Made by a program: the position numbers and the translations under genes
Assembly (NCBI RefSeq): GCF_900105455.1
Contig: NZ_FNSF01000005.1
Coordinates: forward strand, 558,001 to 622,000
DNA: 64,000 bases
DNA from: Tenacibaculum sp. MAR_2009_124
GTDB taxonomy: Bacteria; Bacteroidota; Bacteroidia; Flavobacteriales; Flavobacteriaceae
Reading direction: 5' to 3'
In this document: positions 8,800-16,826 of the stretch, piece by piece
Layout of the letters: every line of letters begins with the position of its first letter
Position numbering within the stretch: position 1 is the stretch's first letter
The notes under the pieces: model-generated
What the model was told of the DNA's origin: nothing
The model's input: the letters and a program-made list of their open reading frames with translations, nothing else
The model's database searches: none

Positions 8800-11616
8800 A
8801 TGGTAAAAAAACAATTAACACTAATTGTTTTTACTTTGCTGGCAATAACTTCTATTGCCCAAGTAAAAATAAGTGGAACTGTTTATGACGAGTATTTAGA
8901 ACCTTTCTATGGTGCTAAAATTTCTCAAGACAACAATTTTAAGCTTTCAGATACTTCTGGAGAATTTACAATTAGTCTTGTAGGGCAACTTCCTACATCA
9001 ATAACAGTATCTTCATTCGGATACAAAACCGAGATCATTGAAATCACAACTCACAATCAAGAAATTAATGTGATTTTAAAAGAAAACCTTCTGTTAGAAC
9101 AGGTTGTAATTTCTGCATCGCGTGTTCCTGAACGAATCATTGAATCTCCTGTTACAATTGAAAGATTGGGCTTAAGTGAAATTAGAAAGAATACTTCTAA
9201 CTCCTTTTATGACGGATTGGCCAACTTAAAGGGTATTAACTCTAATGAAACTAGTTACGGATTTAAATCGATAAATACTCGTGGTTTTGCTGATTTTAGC
9301 AACTCTCGTTTCGTACAATTAGTGGACGGTATGGACACAGCTGCACCTGCATTAAACTTTAGTGCTGGAAATCTTTCAGGAGTATCTGAGTTAGATATTC
9401 AGAGTGTTGAGATATTACCAGGAGCATCTTCTGCCTTATATGGAGCCAATGCTTATAATGGTATTATGATTTTAAATACCAAAAACCCCTTCGATTTCAC
9501 AGGGATTAGCACCATTTTCAAAACGGGGGCTACTCAACAAGAAGCTGGTGGTGTAAATGCATTTTATGATTTCTCTATGAGAATGGCATATCGTTTTAGT
9601 GACTCTTTCGCCGCTAAAGTAAATGTTTCTTACTTCGATGCAGAAGAATGGCATGCCACTGACTTCCGTAACAGAGAAGTTGATACTAATGAATTAATTG
9701 ATGGAGATATCAATTCAACAGTTAATTATGATGGTGTAAACACTTATGGTGATGAATTGTTCTACGACCTATCTTTAAATAATCAATTTTTACCGCCAAC
9801 CGATCAAATTCCAGTGGGAACTTTATTAAGACGAACTGGATATAAAGAAAGAGAGCTTATTGATTCTTATAAATCAAATAACTTAAAATTCTCAGGATCT
9901 TTACACTATAGACCCTTCAAAGACGACAGATTAGAAATACAGTTGACTTCAAGACTAGCGATGGGAGATAATACTTTCCAAGGAACAAGTAGATTCTTAC
10001 AACGTGATTATTATATTGGTCAGTCTAAATTAGAAATAAAAGGTAGAAATTTCTACGTTAGAGGATATTATACAAGAAACGATGCTGGAAACAGTTATGA
10101 TTTAACTCGTTCGGGAGTAGCATTAAACGAAGCTTACAGTCCTTTCAGAACTTGGGTTGAAGACTTTTTTAACACCCGCTACGGTCAAGGTTTAAGCATT
10201 CAAGAAGCAAGAGCATATGCTGACAGAAATAGACTTCAACCGGGAACGGAGGCTTTTAATACTGCTTTAAACACTATTAAAACTACTCGAATTACTGAAG
10301 GTGGTAGTGGTATTTATGACAGAAGTGCCTACACTCATGCAGATGGTAATTATAACTTTAAAAGTCTTTTAAACAATTGGGCAGACATACAAATAGGTGG
10401 ATCATACCGTAAATATTCTCCTGATTCACAAGGAACTATTTTCAACGATCAAAACGAACCTATTAGTGTTGAAGAATATGGTATATATTCTCAGATTCAA
10501 AAGAAATTTTTCGATGATCGTTTAAAATTTACAGGATCTGTTCGTTATGACAAGTCTCAAAATTTTGAAGGAAACTTCTCTCCTCGTTTTGCAGTGAACT
10601 ATGCTTTAGGAGAAAGTAAAACTCATATTTTAAGAGCATCATATCAAACTGGTTTCAGAAATCCAACAATTCAAGAACAATATTTGTTGTTGAACACTGG
10701 TGTTAAAACTAATGTCGGCTCAACAAGAGACAACTTAAGAAGAATTTTCTACGACTATGGAAATGGTTTTGAGGTATCTGGTGATGACATCATCAATAAT
10801 TCTCTATTAACTAGATCTGTATATGACGCTAATTTTGGTCAACAATATGTTAAGTCTTCATATAAAGAAATTCAACCAGAAGTTGTTCAAACAATTGAAA
10901 CTGGTTACCGTGGTTTAATTCGTTTAAACAACAACAATAACCTTGATTTAGACATTAATGGATTTGTAAGTAGACACACCGACTTTGTATTTGCTCAAGA
11001 TGTTGTAGTTCCAATGCTTGGAGAGGTTTATCCAAATGGAAACCAAGCACTAAGTGATGCCGATGCCGTTCAAGCTCAAAACCAAGGGGCACTTGTTTTA
11101 GATAACGTTGTTGTTTTAAGTCCAAATGCTAACTATGCACTCTCACAAGGATTTGCGCAAGAGTTCTTCTTAACTACAAATGCTAATTCAATCGTACATT
11201 CTTACGGAATTGGTGTAGGATTACACACTAAATTATTTAAGAACTTTGATTTTGGCTTAAACTATAACTACATAGACTTTAACTTTGATGATAACGATTA
11301 TGGTTCTTTCGAGCCTAACTTCAACACTCCAAAACATACAGTTAAAGCTCAGTTTGGAAACGAAACTTTATTTAAGAATTTCGGATTTAACGTAAGTGCA
11401 AGATGGCAAGATCAATTTAGATGGGTTTCTCCATTTGTTAGAGGAAATGTTGATGCCCGAACTGTAATTGATGCTCAGCTAAACTATCGTATTCCTTCAT
11501 TCAAATCTAAAATAAAAGTGGGTGGAACGAACTTATTCGGAAAAGAATATTTTGCAGCTCCTGGAACAGGACAAATTGGCCAATTATATTATATCTCTTG
11601 GATCATTAATAACTAA
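8800..11616 (+). CDS. TonB-dependent outer-membrane receptor
   Basis: 938 residues. A signal peptide (LTLIVFTLLAITSIAQ) is followed by a carboxypeptidase-D-like regulatory domain (about 22-100, ISGTVYDEYLEPFYGAKI), a plug domain (about 110-235, with ISASRVPERIIESPVTIER, SINTRGFADFSN and VEILPGASSALYGANAYNG) and a ~700-residue beta barrel ending in the aromatic YYISWIINN. It belongs to the single-gene receptor class with no SusD partner. A close paralog lies at 48767-51526. The substrate is unknown. It forms an operon with the upstream TonB-C gene. No terminator lies between its stop and the IS3 element 28 bp later; the first hairpin downstream is inside the IS. Confidence 0.95.
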   Translation: MVKKQLTLIVFTLLAITSIAQVKISGTVYDEYLEPFYGAKISQDNNFKLSDTSGEFTISLVGQLPTSITVSSFGYKTEIIEITTHNQEINVILKENLLLEQVVISASRVPERIIESPVTIERLGLSEIRKNTSNSFYDGLANLKGINSNETSYGFKSINTRGFADFSNSRFVQLVDGMDTAAPALNFSAGNLSGVSELDIQSVEILPGASSALYGANAYNGIMILNTKNPFDFTGISTIFKTGATQQEAGGVNAFYDFSMRMAYRFSDSFAAKVNVSYFDAEEWHATDFRNREVDTNELIDGDINSTVNYDGVNTYGDELFYDLSLNNQFLPPTDQIPVGTLLRRTGYKERELIDSYKSNNLKFSGSLHYRPFKDDRLEIQLTSRLAMGDNTFQGTSRFLQRDYYIGQSKLEIKGRNFYVRGYYTRNDAGNSYDLTRSGVALNEAYSPFRTWVEDFFNTRYGQGLSIQEARAYADRNRLQPGTEAFNTALNTIKTTRITEGGSGIYDRSAYTHADGNYNFKSLLNNWADIQIGGSYRKYSPDSQGTIFNDQNEPISVEEYGIYSQIQKKFFDDRLKFTGSVRYDKSQNFEGNFSPRFAVNYALGESKTHILRASYQTGFRNPTIQEQYLLLNTGVKTNVGSTRDNLRRIFYDYGNGFEVSGDDIINNSLLTRSVYDANFGQQYVKSSYKEIQPEVVQTIETGYRGLIRLNNNNNLDLDINGFVSRHTDFVFAQDVVVPMLGEVYPNGNQALSDADAVQAQNQGALVLDNVVVLSPNANYALSQGFAQEFFLTTNANSIVHSYGIGVGLHTKLFKNFDFGLNYNYIDFNFDDNDYGSFEPNFNTPKHTVKAQFGNETLFKNFGFNVSARWQDQFRWVSPFVRGNVDARTVIDAQLNYRIPSFKSKIKVGGTNLFGKEYFAAPGTGQIGQLYYISWIINN

Positions 11617-11644
11617 GATTATATAGTTCCATTATTCACTGAGT

Positions 11645-11664
11645 CGTCCTAAAATAGGTTGACA
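11645..11664. repeat. IS3 element, left inverted repeat
   Basis: 20 bp pairing with 12927-12946 with two mismatches; the outer six bases CGTCCT and the inner GTTGACA are identical. Confidence 0.8.
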
Positions 11665-11682
11665 GTTATTTATAAAATTTAA

Positions 11683-12498
11683 TTAAACCAGAGAAGTTAA
11701 CTTCTCTGGTTTTTTATTGTGTACAAAGTTAGGAGTTTTCATATTAAGACTTAAATGTGGTCTTTTGTTATTATAAGTATTTATAGATTCTTTAATTAAC
11801 TGTTTCAACTCGTTCTGATTATTACACTTATATATTAAAAACTCTTGTTTTAATATACCATTTATACGTTCTGCTAAGGCATTTTGATAACAATCATACC
11901 CATCAGTCATAGATGGTCTTACTTTGTTTTTTAATAATGCCTTTTGATAAATATTTGAACAATATTGTAGCCCTCTATCAGAATGATGGATTAACTCTTT
12001 ATCACTATTCCTGTTTTTGACAGCCATATTAAAAGCTTGTACCACATTATCTGCTCCCATATCATCACTAAGTTTATGGCCTACTATTTTTCTACTATAA
12101 GCATCTGTAACTAACGATAAATAATGCGTTTTTTCTCTACTTTTTATATATGTTATATCACTAACATAAACATGTTCTGGTCTTTCGGGAACGATGTCTT
12201 TTAATAAATTAGGATGTTTTCTTAACCAATGTTTTGAGTGTGTTGTTTTTATATAATTCTTTTTAGCCTTTATTAATAAATGTTCGGATTTTAAATAAGC
12301 AAATAAGGCATCTCTCCCTATTTTTATTTGCATTCTATCAAAGTCTTCTTTTAGTAAGTAATAGAGTTTACGAGTTCCGATTCTAGGCATTTCTCTTCGA
12401 ATGGACAGTACTAGTAGCTTTATTTGTGATAAAACTTTCGCTCGATTCTCTTTACGTTTGATTCCTTGATAAACAGCTTGTCTACTAATTCCTAACAA
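11683..12498 (-). CDS. IS3-family transposase OrfB (integrase core)
   Basis: 271 residues from a TTG at 12498. An HTH-like start (LGISRQAVYQGIKRKE) leads into the rve integrase core with the DDE triad in YVSDITY, HHSDRGLQYC and NALAERINGILKQEF, then the usual C-terminal YNNKRPHLSLN. The phase is open upstream into orfA, and a -1 slip at 12564-12570 joins the two frames exactly. The active enzyme is therefore probably an OrfAB fusion, and the TTG may not be a real start. Its stop overlaps a strong hairpin. Confidence 0.92.
   Translation of the reverse strand: MLGISRQAVYQGIKRKENRAKVLSQIKLLVLSIRREMPRIGTRKLYYLLKEDFDRMQIKIGRDALFAYLKSEHLLIKAKKNYIKTTHSKHWLRKHPNLLKDIVPERPEHVYVSDITYIKSREKTHYLSLVTDAYSRKIVGHKLSDDMGADNVVQAFNMAVKNRNSDKELIHHSDRGLQYCSNIYQKALLKNKVRPSMTDGYDCYQNALAERINGILKQEFLIYKCNNQNELKQLIKESINTYNNKRPHLSLNMKTPNFVHNKKPEKLTSLV
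11685..11716 (+). terminator. Terminator hairpin at the inner left edge of the IS3 element
   Basis: A perfect 14-bp-arm palindrome (AAACCAGAGAAGTT at 11685-11698 and its complement at 11699-11712) followed by a T-run on the plus strand. It overlaps the orfB stop. In the plus direction it would stop transcripts leaving the TonB receptor gene. Confidence 0.8.
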
Positions 12499-12518
12499 TC
12501 TACAAGAACATGAAAGGG

Positions 12519-12932
12519 TTATTTCTTTATTCTGTCGGATGATTTGGATTGTTGGGATAAAAGCTTTTTTCTGATAGTAGTACCAAATTGTTTGTCTGAA
12601 ACATCTATCATGGTGTTTAGTAGAAGGTTTCTTAGTTTTTCATCTTCTAACTCTTTCTCTAATCGTTTTATTTTTTGTGCTGGTGTTTCTTTTGATTTTG
12701 GCATATGATGAAGATTTGGAGTATTCCAATCTAATGTACCATATTTTCGTAACCATACCAAAACGGTACTTCTACCTTGAATTCCATAAGCTTTTTGTAT
12801 CTGTTTGTAAGTATAATTGCCTTTTTCTACTTCCGCTACTAATGCTAATTTAAAGCCTAGATTGTAATCACGTTGGGTACGCTTAACCCGCTTGTTTGTT
12901 TGATCTCTCATTATAAGTCGATTTTGTGTCAA
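12519..12932 (-). CDS. IS3-family OrfA (DNA-binding helix-turn-helix)
   Basis: 137 residues. The N-terminal helix-turn-helix is of IS3 OrfA type (YNLGFKLALVAEVEKGNYTY, then QIQKAYGIQGRSTVLVWLRK). A leucine-zipper-like coiled coil (AQKIKRLEKELEDEKLRN) follows. The first codons overlap the right inverted repeat, as is usual in this family. It contains the slippery heptamer for OrfAB synthesis near its 3' end. OrfA alone usually binds the ends and regulates transposition. Confidence 0.92.
   Translation of the reverse strand: MTQNRLIMRDQTNKRVKRTQRDYNLGFKLALVAEVEKGNYTYKQIQKAYGIQGRSTVLVWLRKYGTLDWNTPNLHHMPKSKETPAQKIKRLEKELEDEKLRNLLLNTMIDVSDKQFGTTIRKKLLSQQSKSSDRIKK
12564..12570 (-). promoter_or_regulatory. 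Programmed -1 frameshift heptamer A AAA AAG
   Basis: On the minus strand the orfA codons AGA AAA AAG contain A_AAA_AAG in the correct phase. A -1 slip continues as GCT TTT ATC CCA and stays open to join the orfB frame at TTG TTA GGA. This is the classical IS3 way to make OrfAB. Confidence 0.85.
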
Positions 12933-12946
12933 CTTATTTCAGGACG
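12927..12946. repeat. IS3 element, right inverted repeat
   Basis: Inverse complement of the left end with two mismatches. Confidence 0.8.
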
Positions 12947-12960
12947 GGACACACATATAG

Positions 12961-12992
12961 AAAAAGCCGTAAACATCTGTTTACGGCTTTGT
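12961..12992 (-). terminator. Intrinsic terminator of the small membrane protein gene
   Basis: AAAGCCGTAAACA, two-base loop, TGTTTACGGCTTT, with a T-run on the minus strand. It lies 20 bp beyond the stop of the gene at 13013-13456 and 14 bp outside the IS3 right end. Confidence 0.85.
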
Positions 12993-13012
12993 TACATAAT
13001 AAAATGTAATAA

Positions 13013-13456
13013 CTAACCAAGTATACTGTTTTTAAGCTCTATTAAAGTGTTTTTCGTATCAATTTTATTCTTAGATAGTATTGACTTAGAATTAACGATT
13101 AGAAATTTTTCATGAGTAGTACCTTCGTTTTCCATTTTAACAGAGGTATAAACAGTATTTTTTATTCTTATTGACTTCGGCTCTCCTATTTTATCGAATG
13201 TATATTCTTTAGCCGGACGAAATAACTTTTTCATAAACAAAGCACCATTTTCTACTTTGGCAGAACAAACAAATCGAAAAAGATAAATTTGCAATGCTAT
13301 CATTCCCAAGAAAAAGATTCCAACAAATAACATTAAGCTCATAGATCCATTTTGAGCCACTCTATTATATGCCACAGGCATCATTGCTATCGTTACTACT
13401 GCACTTAAAAAAACACCGGGAAATGTTAGGTTTGATGATAACTTTTTTGTTTTCAT
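13013..13456 (-). CDS. Small two-helix membrane protein, unknown function
   Basis: 147 residues. Two hydrophobic helices (about 10-30, FPGVFLSAVVTIAMMPVA; and 40-62, LMLFVGIFFLGMIALQIYLF) are followed by a ~75-residue soluble beta-rich domain (VENGALFMKKLFRPAKEYTF, then FDKIGEPKSIRIKNTVYTSV). The layout, two helices then a small beta domain, is reminiscent of bacterial PH-like membrane proteins, but I do not recognise a named family. It is monocistronic with its own terminator, upstream of aspS on the same strand. Confidence 0.7.
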   Translation of the reverse strand: MKTKKLSSNLTFPGVFLSAVVTIAMMPVAYNRVAQNGSMSLMLFVGIFFLGMIALQIYLFRFVCSAKVENGALFMKKLFRPAKEYTFDKIGEPKSIRIKNTVYTSVKMENEGTTHEKFLIVNSKSILSKNKIDTKNTLIELKNSILG

Positions 13457-13569
13457 ATGAGGGTAAATTTTAATTATAGTTTATTTCTAATCATAAAAAT
13501 CCCCAAAATATATTTAAATATTGAAAGCAACTATTATCTGTTAACATCTATCTATTAATTGATTTAAAA

Positions 13570-13608
13570 AGAAGAAGCCCCATGATTGAAAACCATGGGA
13601 CTTCTTTA
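13570..13608 (-). terminator. Intrinsic terminator of aspS
   Basis: AAGAAGCCCCATG (13572-13584) pairs with CATGGGACTTCTT (13594-13606) with one mismatch. An A-run on its left gives a T-run on the minus strand. It lies 24 bp after the aspS stop. Confidence 0.8.
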
Positions 13609-13631
13609 TATATATTATTGAATAACTGTCT

Positions 13632-15386
13632 TTATTCCTTTACATCAAGCTTTATACTCAATTCTCCTAATTGTTCGCTATCAATAGTCGCAGGAGCATC
13701 AATCATTACATCCCTTCCTGAATTATTCTTTGGAAAAGCAATAAAATCCCTAATTGTTTCTTGTCCTCCCAAAATTGCTACCAAACGATCCAAACCAAAA
13801 GCTAAACCTCCGTGTGGCGGTGCACCATATTCAAAAGCATCCATTAAAAAACCAAACTGTGCTTTCGCTTCCTCAGGAGTAAACCCTAAATGTTTAAACA
13901 TAATAGCTTGTGTTTCTTTATCATGAATTCTAATAGACCCACCTCCAATTTCATTTCCATTCAGCACCAAATCATATGCATTGGCCTTCACCGCTCCAGG
14001 ATCCGTATCTAATAATTCCATTTGACCTGGCTTCGGAGAAGTAAATGGATGGTGCATTGCATGATAATGCCCCGTTTCTTCATCCAGCTCTAACAATGGA
14101 AAATCAACTACCCATAACGGTGCAAACTCATCAGCTTTTCTCAAACCTAAACGTTCAGCCATTTCCATACGTAAAGCACTTAATTGAGCTCTTACTTTCG
14201 AAGTATTTCCTGAAAGCACACAAATTAAATCTCCAGCTTTAGCTCCTGTTGTCTTCGCCCAATTTGCTAAATCCTCTTGATCATAGAATTTATCTACTGA
14301 CGATTTATAGCTTCCGTCTTCATTACACTTCACATATACCATTCCTAAAGCACCAACTTGAGGACGCTTTACCCAATCAATTAACTTATCAATTTCTTTT
14401 CGTGTATAAGAAGCTCCTCCTGGCACAGCGATACCTACAACTAATTCAGCCTCGTTAAAAACTTTGAATTCTTTGTGTTTCGCTACTTCATTTAACTCAC
14501 CAAACTCCATCCCAAAACGGATATCTGGTTTATCATTTCCATACCTACGCATAGCTTCGTCAAACGTAATTCTAGGAAATTTTTCCACCTCAACATTGTT
14601 AATCTCTTTTAACAAGTGACGTGTCATCCCTTCGAAAATCTCTAAAATATCTTCTTGCTCAACAAACGCCATTTCACAGTCTATTTGTGTAAACTCAGGT
14701 TGACGGTCAGCTCTTAAATCTTCATCTCTAAAACACTTTACAATCTGGAAATACTTATCCATTCCCCCTACCATAAGTAACTGCTTAAAGGTTTGAGGAG
14801 ATTGTGGTAATGCATAAAACTGTCCTGCATTCATTCTTGAAGGAACTACAAAGTCTCTTGCTCCCTCAGGTGTAGATTTAATCAAATATGGAGTTTCTAC
14901 ATCAATAAAACCTTTATCTGAAAGATACTTACGTACTTCCATTGATACTTTATGACGGAAAACTAAACTTTCTTTTACTGGATTACGACGAATATCTAAA
15001 TAACGATACTTCATACGTAAATCTTCTCCTCCATCCGTTTCATCCTCGATCGTAAATGGAGGGAGCTTAGCATTGTTTAACACAGTTAACTCAGACACTA
15101 ACACCTCAACATCACCTGTAGGAATATTTCCATTTTTAGAAGCTCTTTCAATCACAGAACCTTTTACCTGAACTACGAACTCACGCCCTAAAGTTTTAGC
15201 TTTTTCCATCAACTCTTTTGGTGTGCGCTCTTCATCAAAAATTAACTGAGTAATTCCATAACGATCACGTAAATCCACCCAAATCATAAATCCTTTATCT
15301 CGTGACTTTTGCACCCATCCTGCTAGGGTTACTTCGGTATTAATATGCGATGCTCTTAACTCACCACAAGTATGCGTTCTGTACAT
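13632..15386 (-). CDS. aspS: Aspartate--tRNA ligase
   Basis: Charges tRNA-Asp. 584 residues from the ATG at 15386 ([11 protein letters not shown]). An in-frame ATG at 15419 is rejected because the promoter lies between the two. It has an N-terminal OB-fold anticodon-binding domain (about 1-110, [20 protein letters not shown]) and a class II catalytic core with [20 protein letters not shown] (motif 2). The bacterial GAD insertion follows (about 290-410), and motif 3 is [14 protein letters not shown]. Standard bacterial-type length. It is transcribed alone from a strong consensus promoter and ends at a terminator. Confidence 0.98.
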   Translation of the reverse strand: MYRTHTCGELRASHINTEVTLAGWVQKSRDKGFMIWVDLRDRYGITQLIFDEERTPKELMEKAKTLGREFVVQVKGSVIERASKNGNIPTGDVEVLVSELTVLNNAKLPPFTIEDETDGGEDLRMKYRYLDIRRNPVKESLVFRHKVSMEVRKYLSDKGFIDVETPYLIKSTPEGARDFVVPSRMNAGQFYALPQSPQTFKQLLMVGGMDKYFQIVKCFRDEDLRADRQPEFTQIDCEMAFVEQEDILEIFEGMTRHLLKEINNVEVEKFPRITFDEAMRRYGNDKPDIRFGMEFGELNEVAKHKEFKVFNEAELVVGIAVPGGASYTRKEIDKLIDWVKRPQVGALGMVYVKCNEDGSYKSSVDKFYDQEDLANWAKTTGAKAGDLICVLSGNTSKVRAQLSALRMEMAERLGLRKADEFAPLWVVDFPLLELDEETGHYHAMHHPFTSPKPGQMELLDTDPGAVKANAYDLVLNGNEIGGGSIRIHDKETQAIMFKHLGFTPEEAKAQFGFLMDAFEYGAPPHGGLAFGLDRLVAILGGQETIRDFIAFPKNNSGRDVMIDAPATIDSEQLGELSIKLDVKE

Positions 15387-15406
15387 TTCTTGAATTTTTA
15401 GCTGGG

Positions 15407-15436
15407 CAAATTTAACCATAAATGTCAGTATGCAAA
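15407..15436 (-). promoter_or_regulatory. aspS promoter with -33 and -7 boxes
   Basis: On the minus strand TTTG (15433-15436) is followed after about 18 bp by TAAATTTG (15407-15414). Both boxes and the spacing fit the Bacteroidota sigma consensus. Transcription would start around 15402, upstream of the ATG at 15386. Confidence 0.8.
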
Positions 15437-15547
15437 AAATTACCGTAAGTTCATTTTTTTTTAATCGTTAATCTTTGTATAATTCACCCGAAATAGAGTT
15501 TCGTATTAATACACCATCTATTCTAATAGTTAGTTAATTCAGACCAT

Positions 15548-16261
15548 ATGAAGAGAAAACAACATTATATACCATTACTGTTAACTTTGCTAGTTTTTAT
15601 ATTATTACAGTTACCAGGCTTAACTTTTATTCAATACCCTTTTAGATTGTTAGGAACTTGGTTTCATGAAATGGGACATGGCATTTCTGCTCTATTGGTG
15701 GGCGGCCAATTCATGCATTTAGAAATTTATGAAAACGGAGGAGGAGTAGCTTATTCCAACGTATCCAACTCTTATTTACCATATCATATTGCTAGAGCGA
15801 TTACCGCTGCAGGCGGTCTTCTAGGTGCAACGATTACTGGATCTATATGCATTGTTGCGGCTAAAAAACCCAGGTCAACTACTTATGCACTCGCTACCCT
15901 ACTTTTTATTATTATTCTTTCACTAATTTTATGGATACGATCATTTTGGGGAATTCTTATCCTAAGTGCTTTCGCTGTTGGACTCCTTATTGTTTTTAAA
16001 TTACAAAATAAAAATCTTCAGAAATCGGTTCTTTTATTTTTGGGACTTCAGGCTGCATTAAGTAGTTATTACGAATTGGGATATGTTTTTACCAAACAAT
16101 TTGAGAGGTTTGGAAAAATCAATTACTCTGATACAGAAACCATTGCGCAGAACACCTTTGGAACGTATTGGTTTTGGGGAATAATTATTAGTGCTATCAA
16201 TCTTTACATTATTACTAAAGCTATTGTTATCTATTTTGAAAATAAAAAGAGTGGTCATTAA
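15548..16261 (+). CDS. M50-like integral membrane metalloprotease homolog
   Basis: 237 residues with about six hydrophobic segments. The zinc-binding HEMGH at residues 40-44 (FHEMGHGISALLVGG) matches the HExxH of site-2-protease-like M50B membrane peptidases. The next segment (YENGGGVAYSN) fits the same family. The second zinc-ligand motif (usually NxxPxxxxDG) is not obvious, so catalytic activity is uncertain. No PDZ domain. It is divergent from aspS and sits alone. Relatives are annotated as M50 family proteins of unknown role. Confidence 0.75.
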   Translation: MKRKQHYIPLLLTLLVFILLQLPGLTFIQYPFRLLGTWFHEMGHGISALLVGGQFMHLEIYENGGGVAYSNVSNSYLPYHIARAITAAGGLLGATITGSICIVAAKKPRSTTYALATLLFIIILSLILWIRSFWGILILSAFAVGLLIVFKLQNKNLQKSVLLFLGLQAALSSYYELGYVFTKQFERFGKINYSDTETIAQNTFGTYWFWGIIISAINLYIITKAIVIYFENKKSGH

Positions 16262-16286
16262 GATATTCTTATGATCGACTTGTATT

Positions 16287-16306
16287 CAAGGGGATTAATC
16301 CCCTTG
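16287..16306. repeat. Perfect 20-bp palindrome
   Basis: CAAGGGGATTAATCCCCTTG reads the same on both strands, 26 bp after the M50-like gene. A short T-run follows at 16312-16316, so it may be that gene's terminator with a tight loop. A regulator site is the alternative. Confidence 0.5.
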
Positions 16307-16433
16307 GCTAATTTTTCGCCAACCTTACTTTGAAAAGCGAGGTTCTTAACGAAAACAACAAGTCTGTTAAAAATTCAAAATAATTGGTTATGACGAATCC
16401 TTCCTCGTTTATTTGTTATTCAAAACAACACGA

Positions 16434-16784
16434 ATGACATTAATAGATTTTACAGCCAAATTAAACAACACTCCTGATCAAATTGAGTTTTCTGAAACGA
16501 TTGCAACAATTGACGCTAATTATGACTTTACTCCTACAGCTTTTAAAAATGGAGAAACCAACAACAATGCTAACGAAAACAACGGTTCTTGCAAAGTATT
16601 TGCATTCGCATTAGATCAAAATTTTACCCAAGAAGAAGCGTTAGCATCCTTCGGGCAATTTTATTTCAAAGATATTTTAGAAAATCCAGAAGGCATCGAC
16701 CATCAGAATATCCGCAACTTTATCAAATTTGGATTTGACGGATTAGCCTTTCAAGGTATAGCACTTACTCCAAAAAAACAATGA
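16434..16784 (+). CDS. HopJ-domain protein
   Basis: 116 residues from the ATG at 16434 (MTLIDFTAKLNNTPDQIEFS). The protein matches the HopJ family as I know it: ATIDANYDFTPTAFKNGE, SCKVFAFALDQNFTQEEAL, and the closing FGFDGLAFQG. Although named after a Pseudomonas type III effector, the domain is widespread in free-living bacteria that lack type III secretion, and nothing here suggests an effector. No signal peptide; probably a small cytosolic protein of unknown role. A longer in-frame ATG at 16413 is less likely. Confidence 0.85.
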   Translation: MTLIDFTAKLNNTPDQIEFSETIATIDANYDFTPTAFKNGETNNNANENNGSCKVFAFALDQNFTQEEALASFGQFYFKDILENPEGIDHQNIRNFIKFGFDGLAFQGIALTPKKQ

Positions 16785-16826
16785 TTTTCATTCAATAAAT
16801 CATATTTTTGAGTTAAACAAAAATTC

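Larger units (their letters stand above)
11645..12946 (-). mobile_element. IS3-family insertion sequence
   Basis: 1,302 bp bounded by 20-bp imperfect inverted repeats: CGTCCTAAAATAGGTTGACA at 11645-11664 and the complement of CGTCCTGAAATAAGTTGACA at 12927-12946 (two mismatches). It carries orfA and orfB on the minus strand with a frameshift site. No target duplication is visible at the ends, so it is old, rearranged, or I have misplaced the ends by a base or two. It lies 28 bp beyond the stop of the TonB receptor gene. Confidence 0.9.

Noticed and set aside
11645..12946. Target duplication for the IS3 element
   Set aside because: Bases next to the two inverted repeats do not match in any 3-5 bp register I tried, so I do not claim one.
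16434..16784. HopJ as a type III secretion effector
   Set aside because: The domain is widespread in bacteria without type III secretion, and no secretion genes are in the window.
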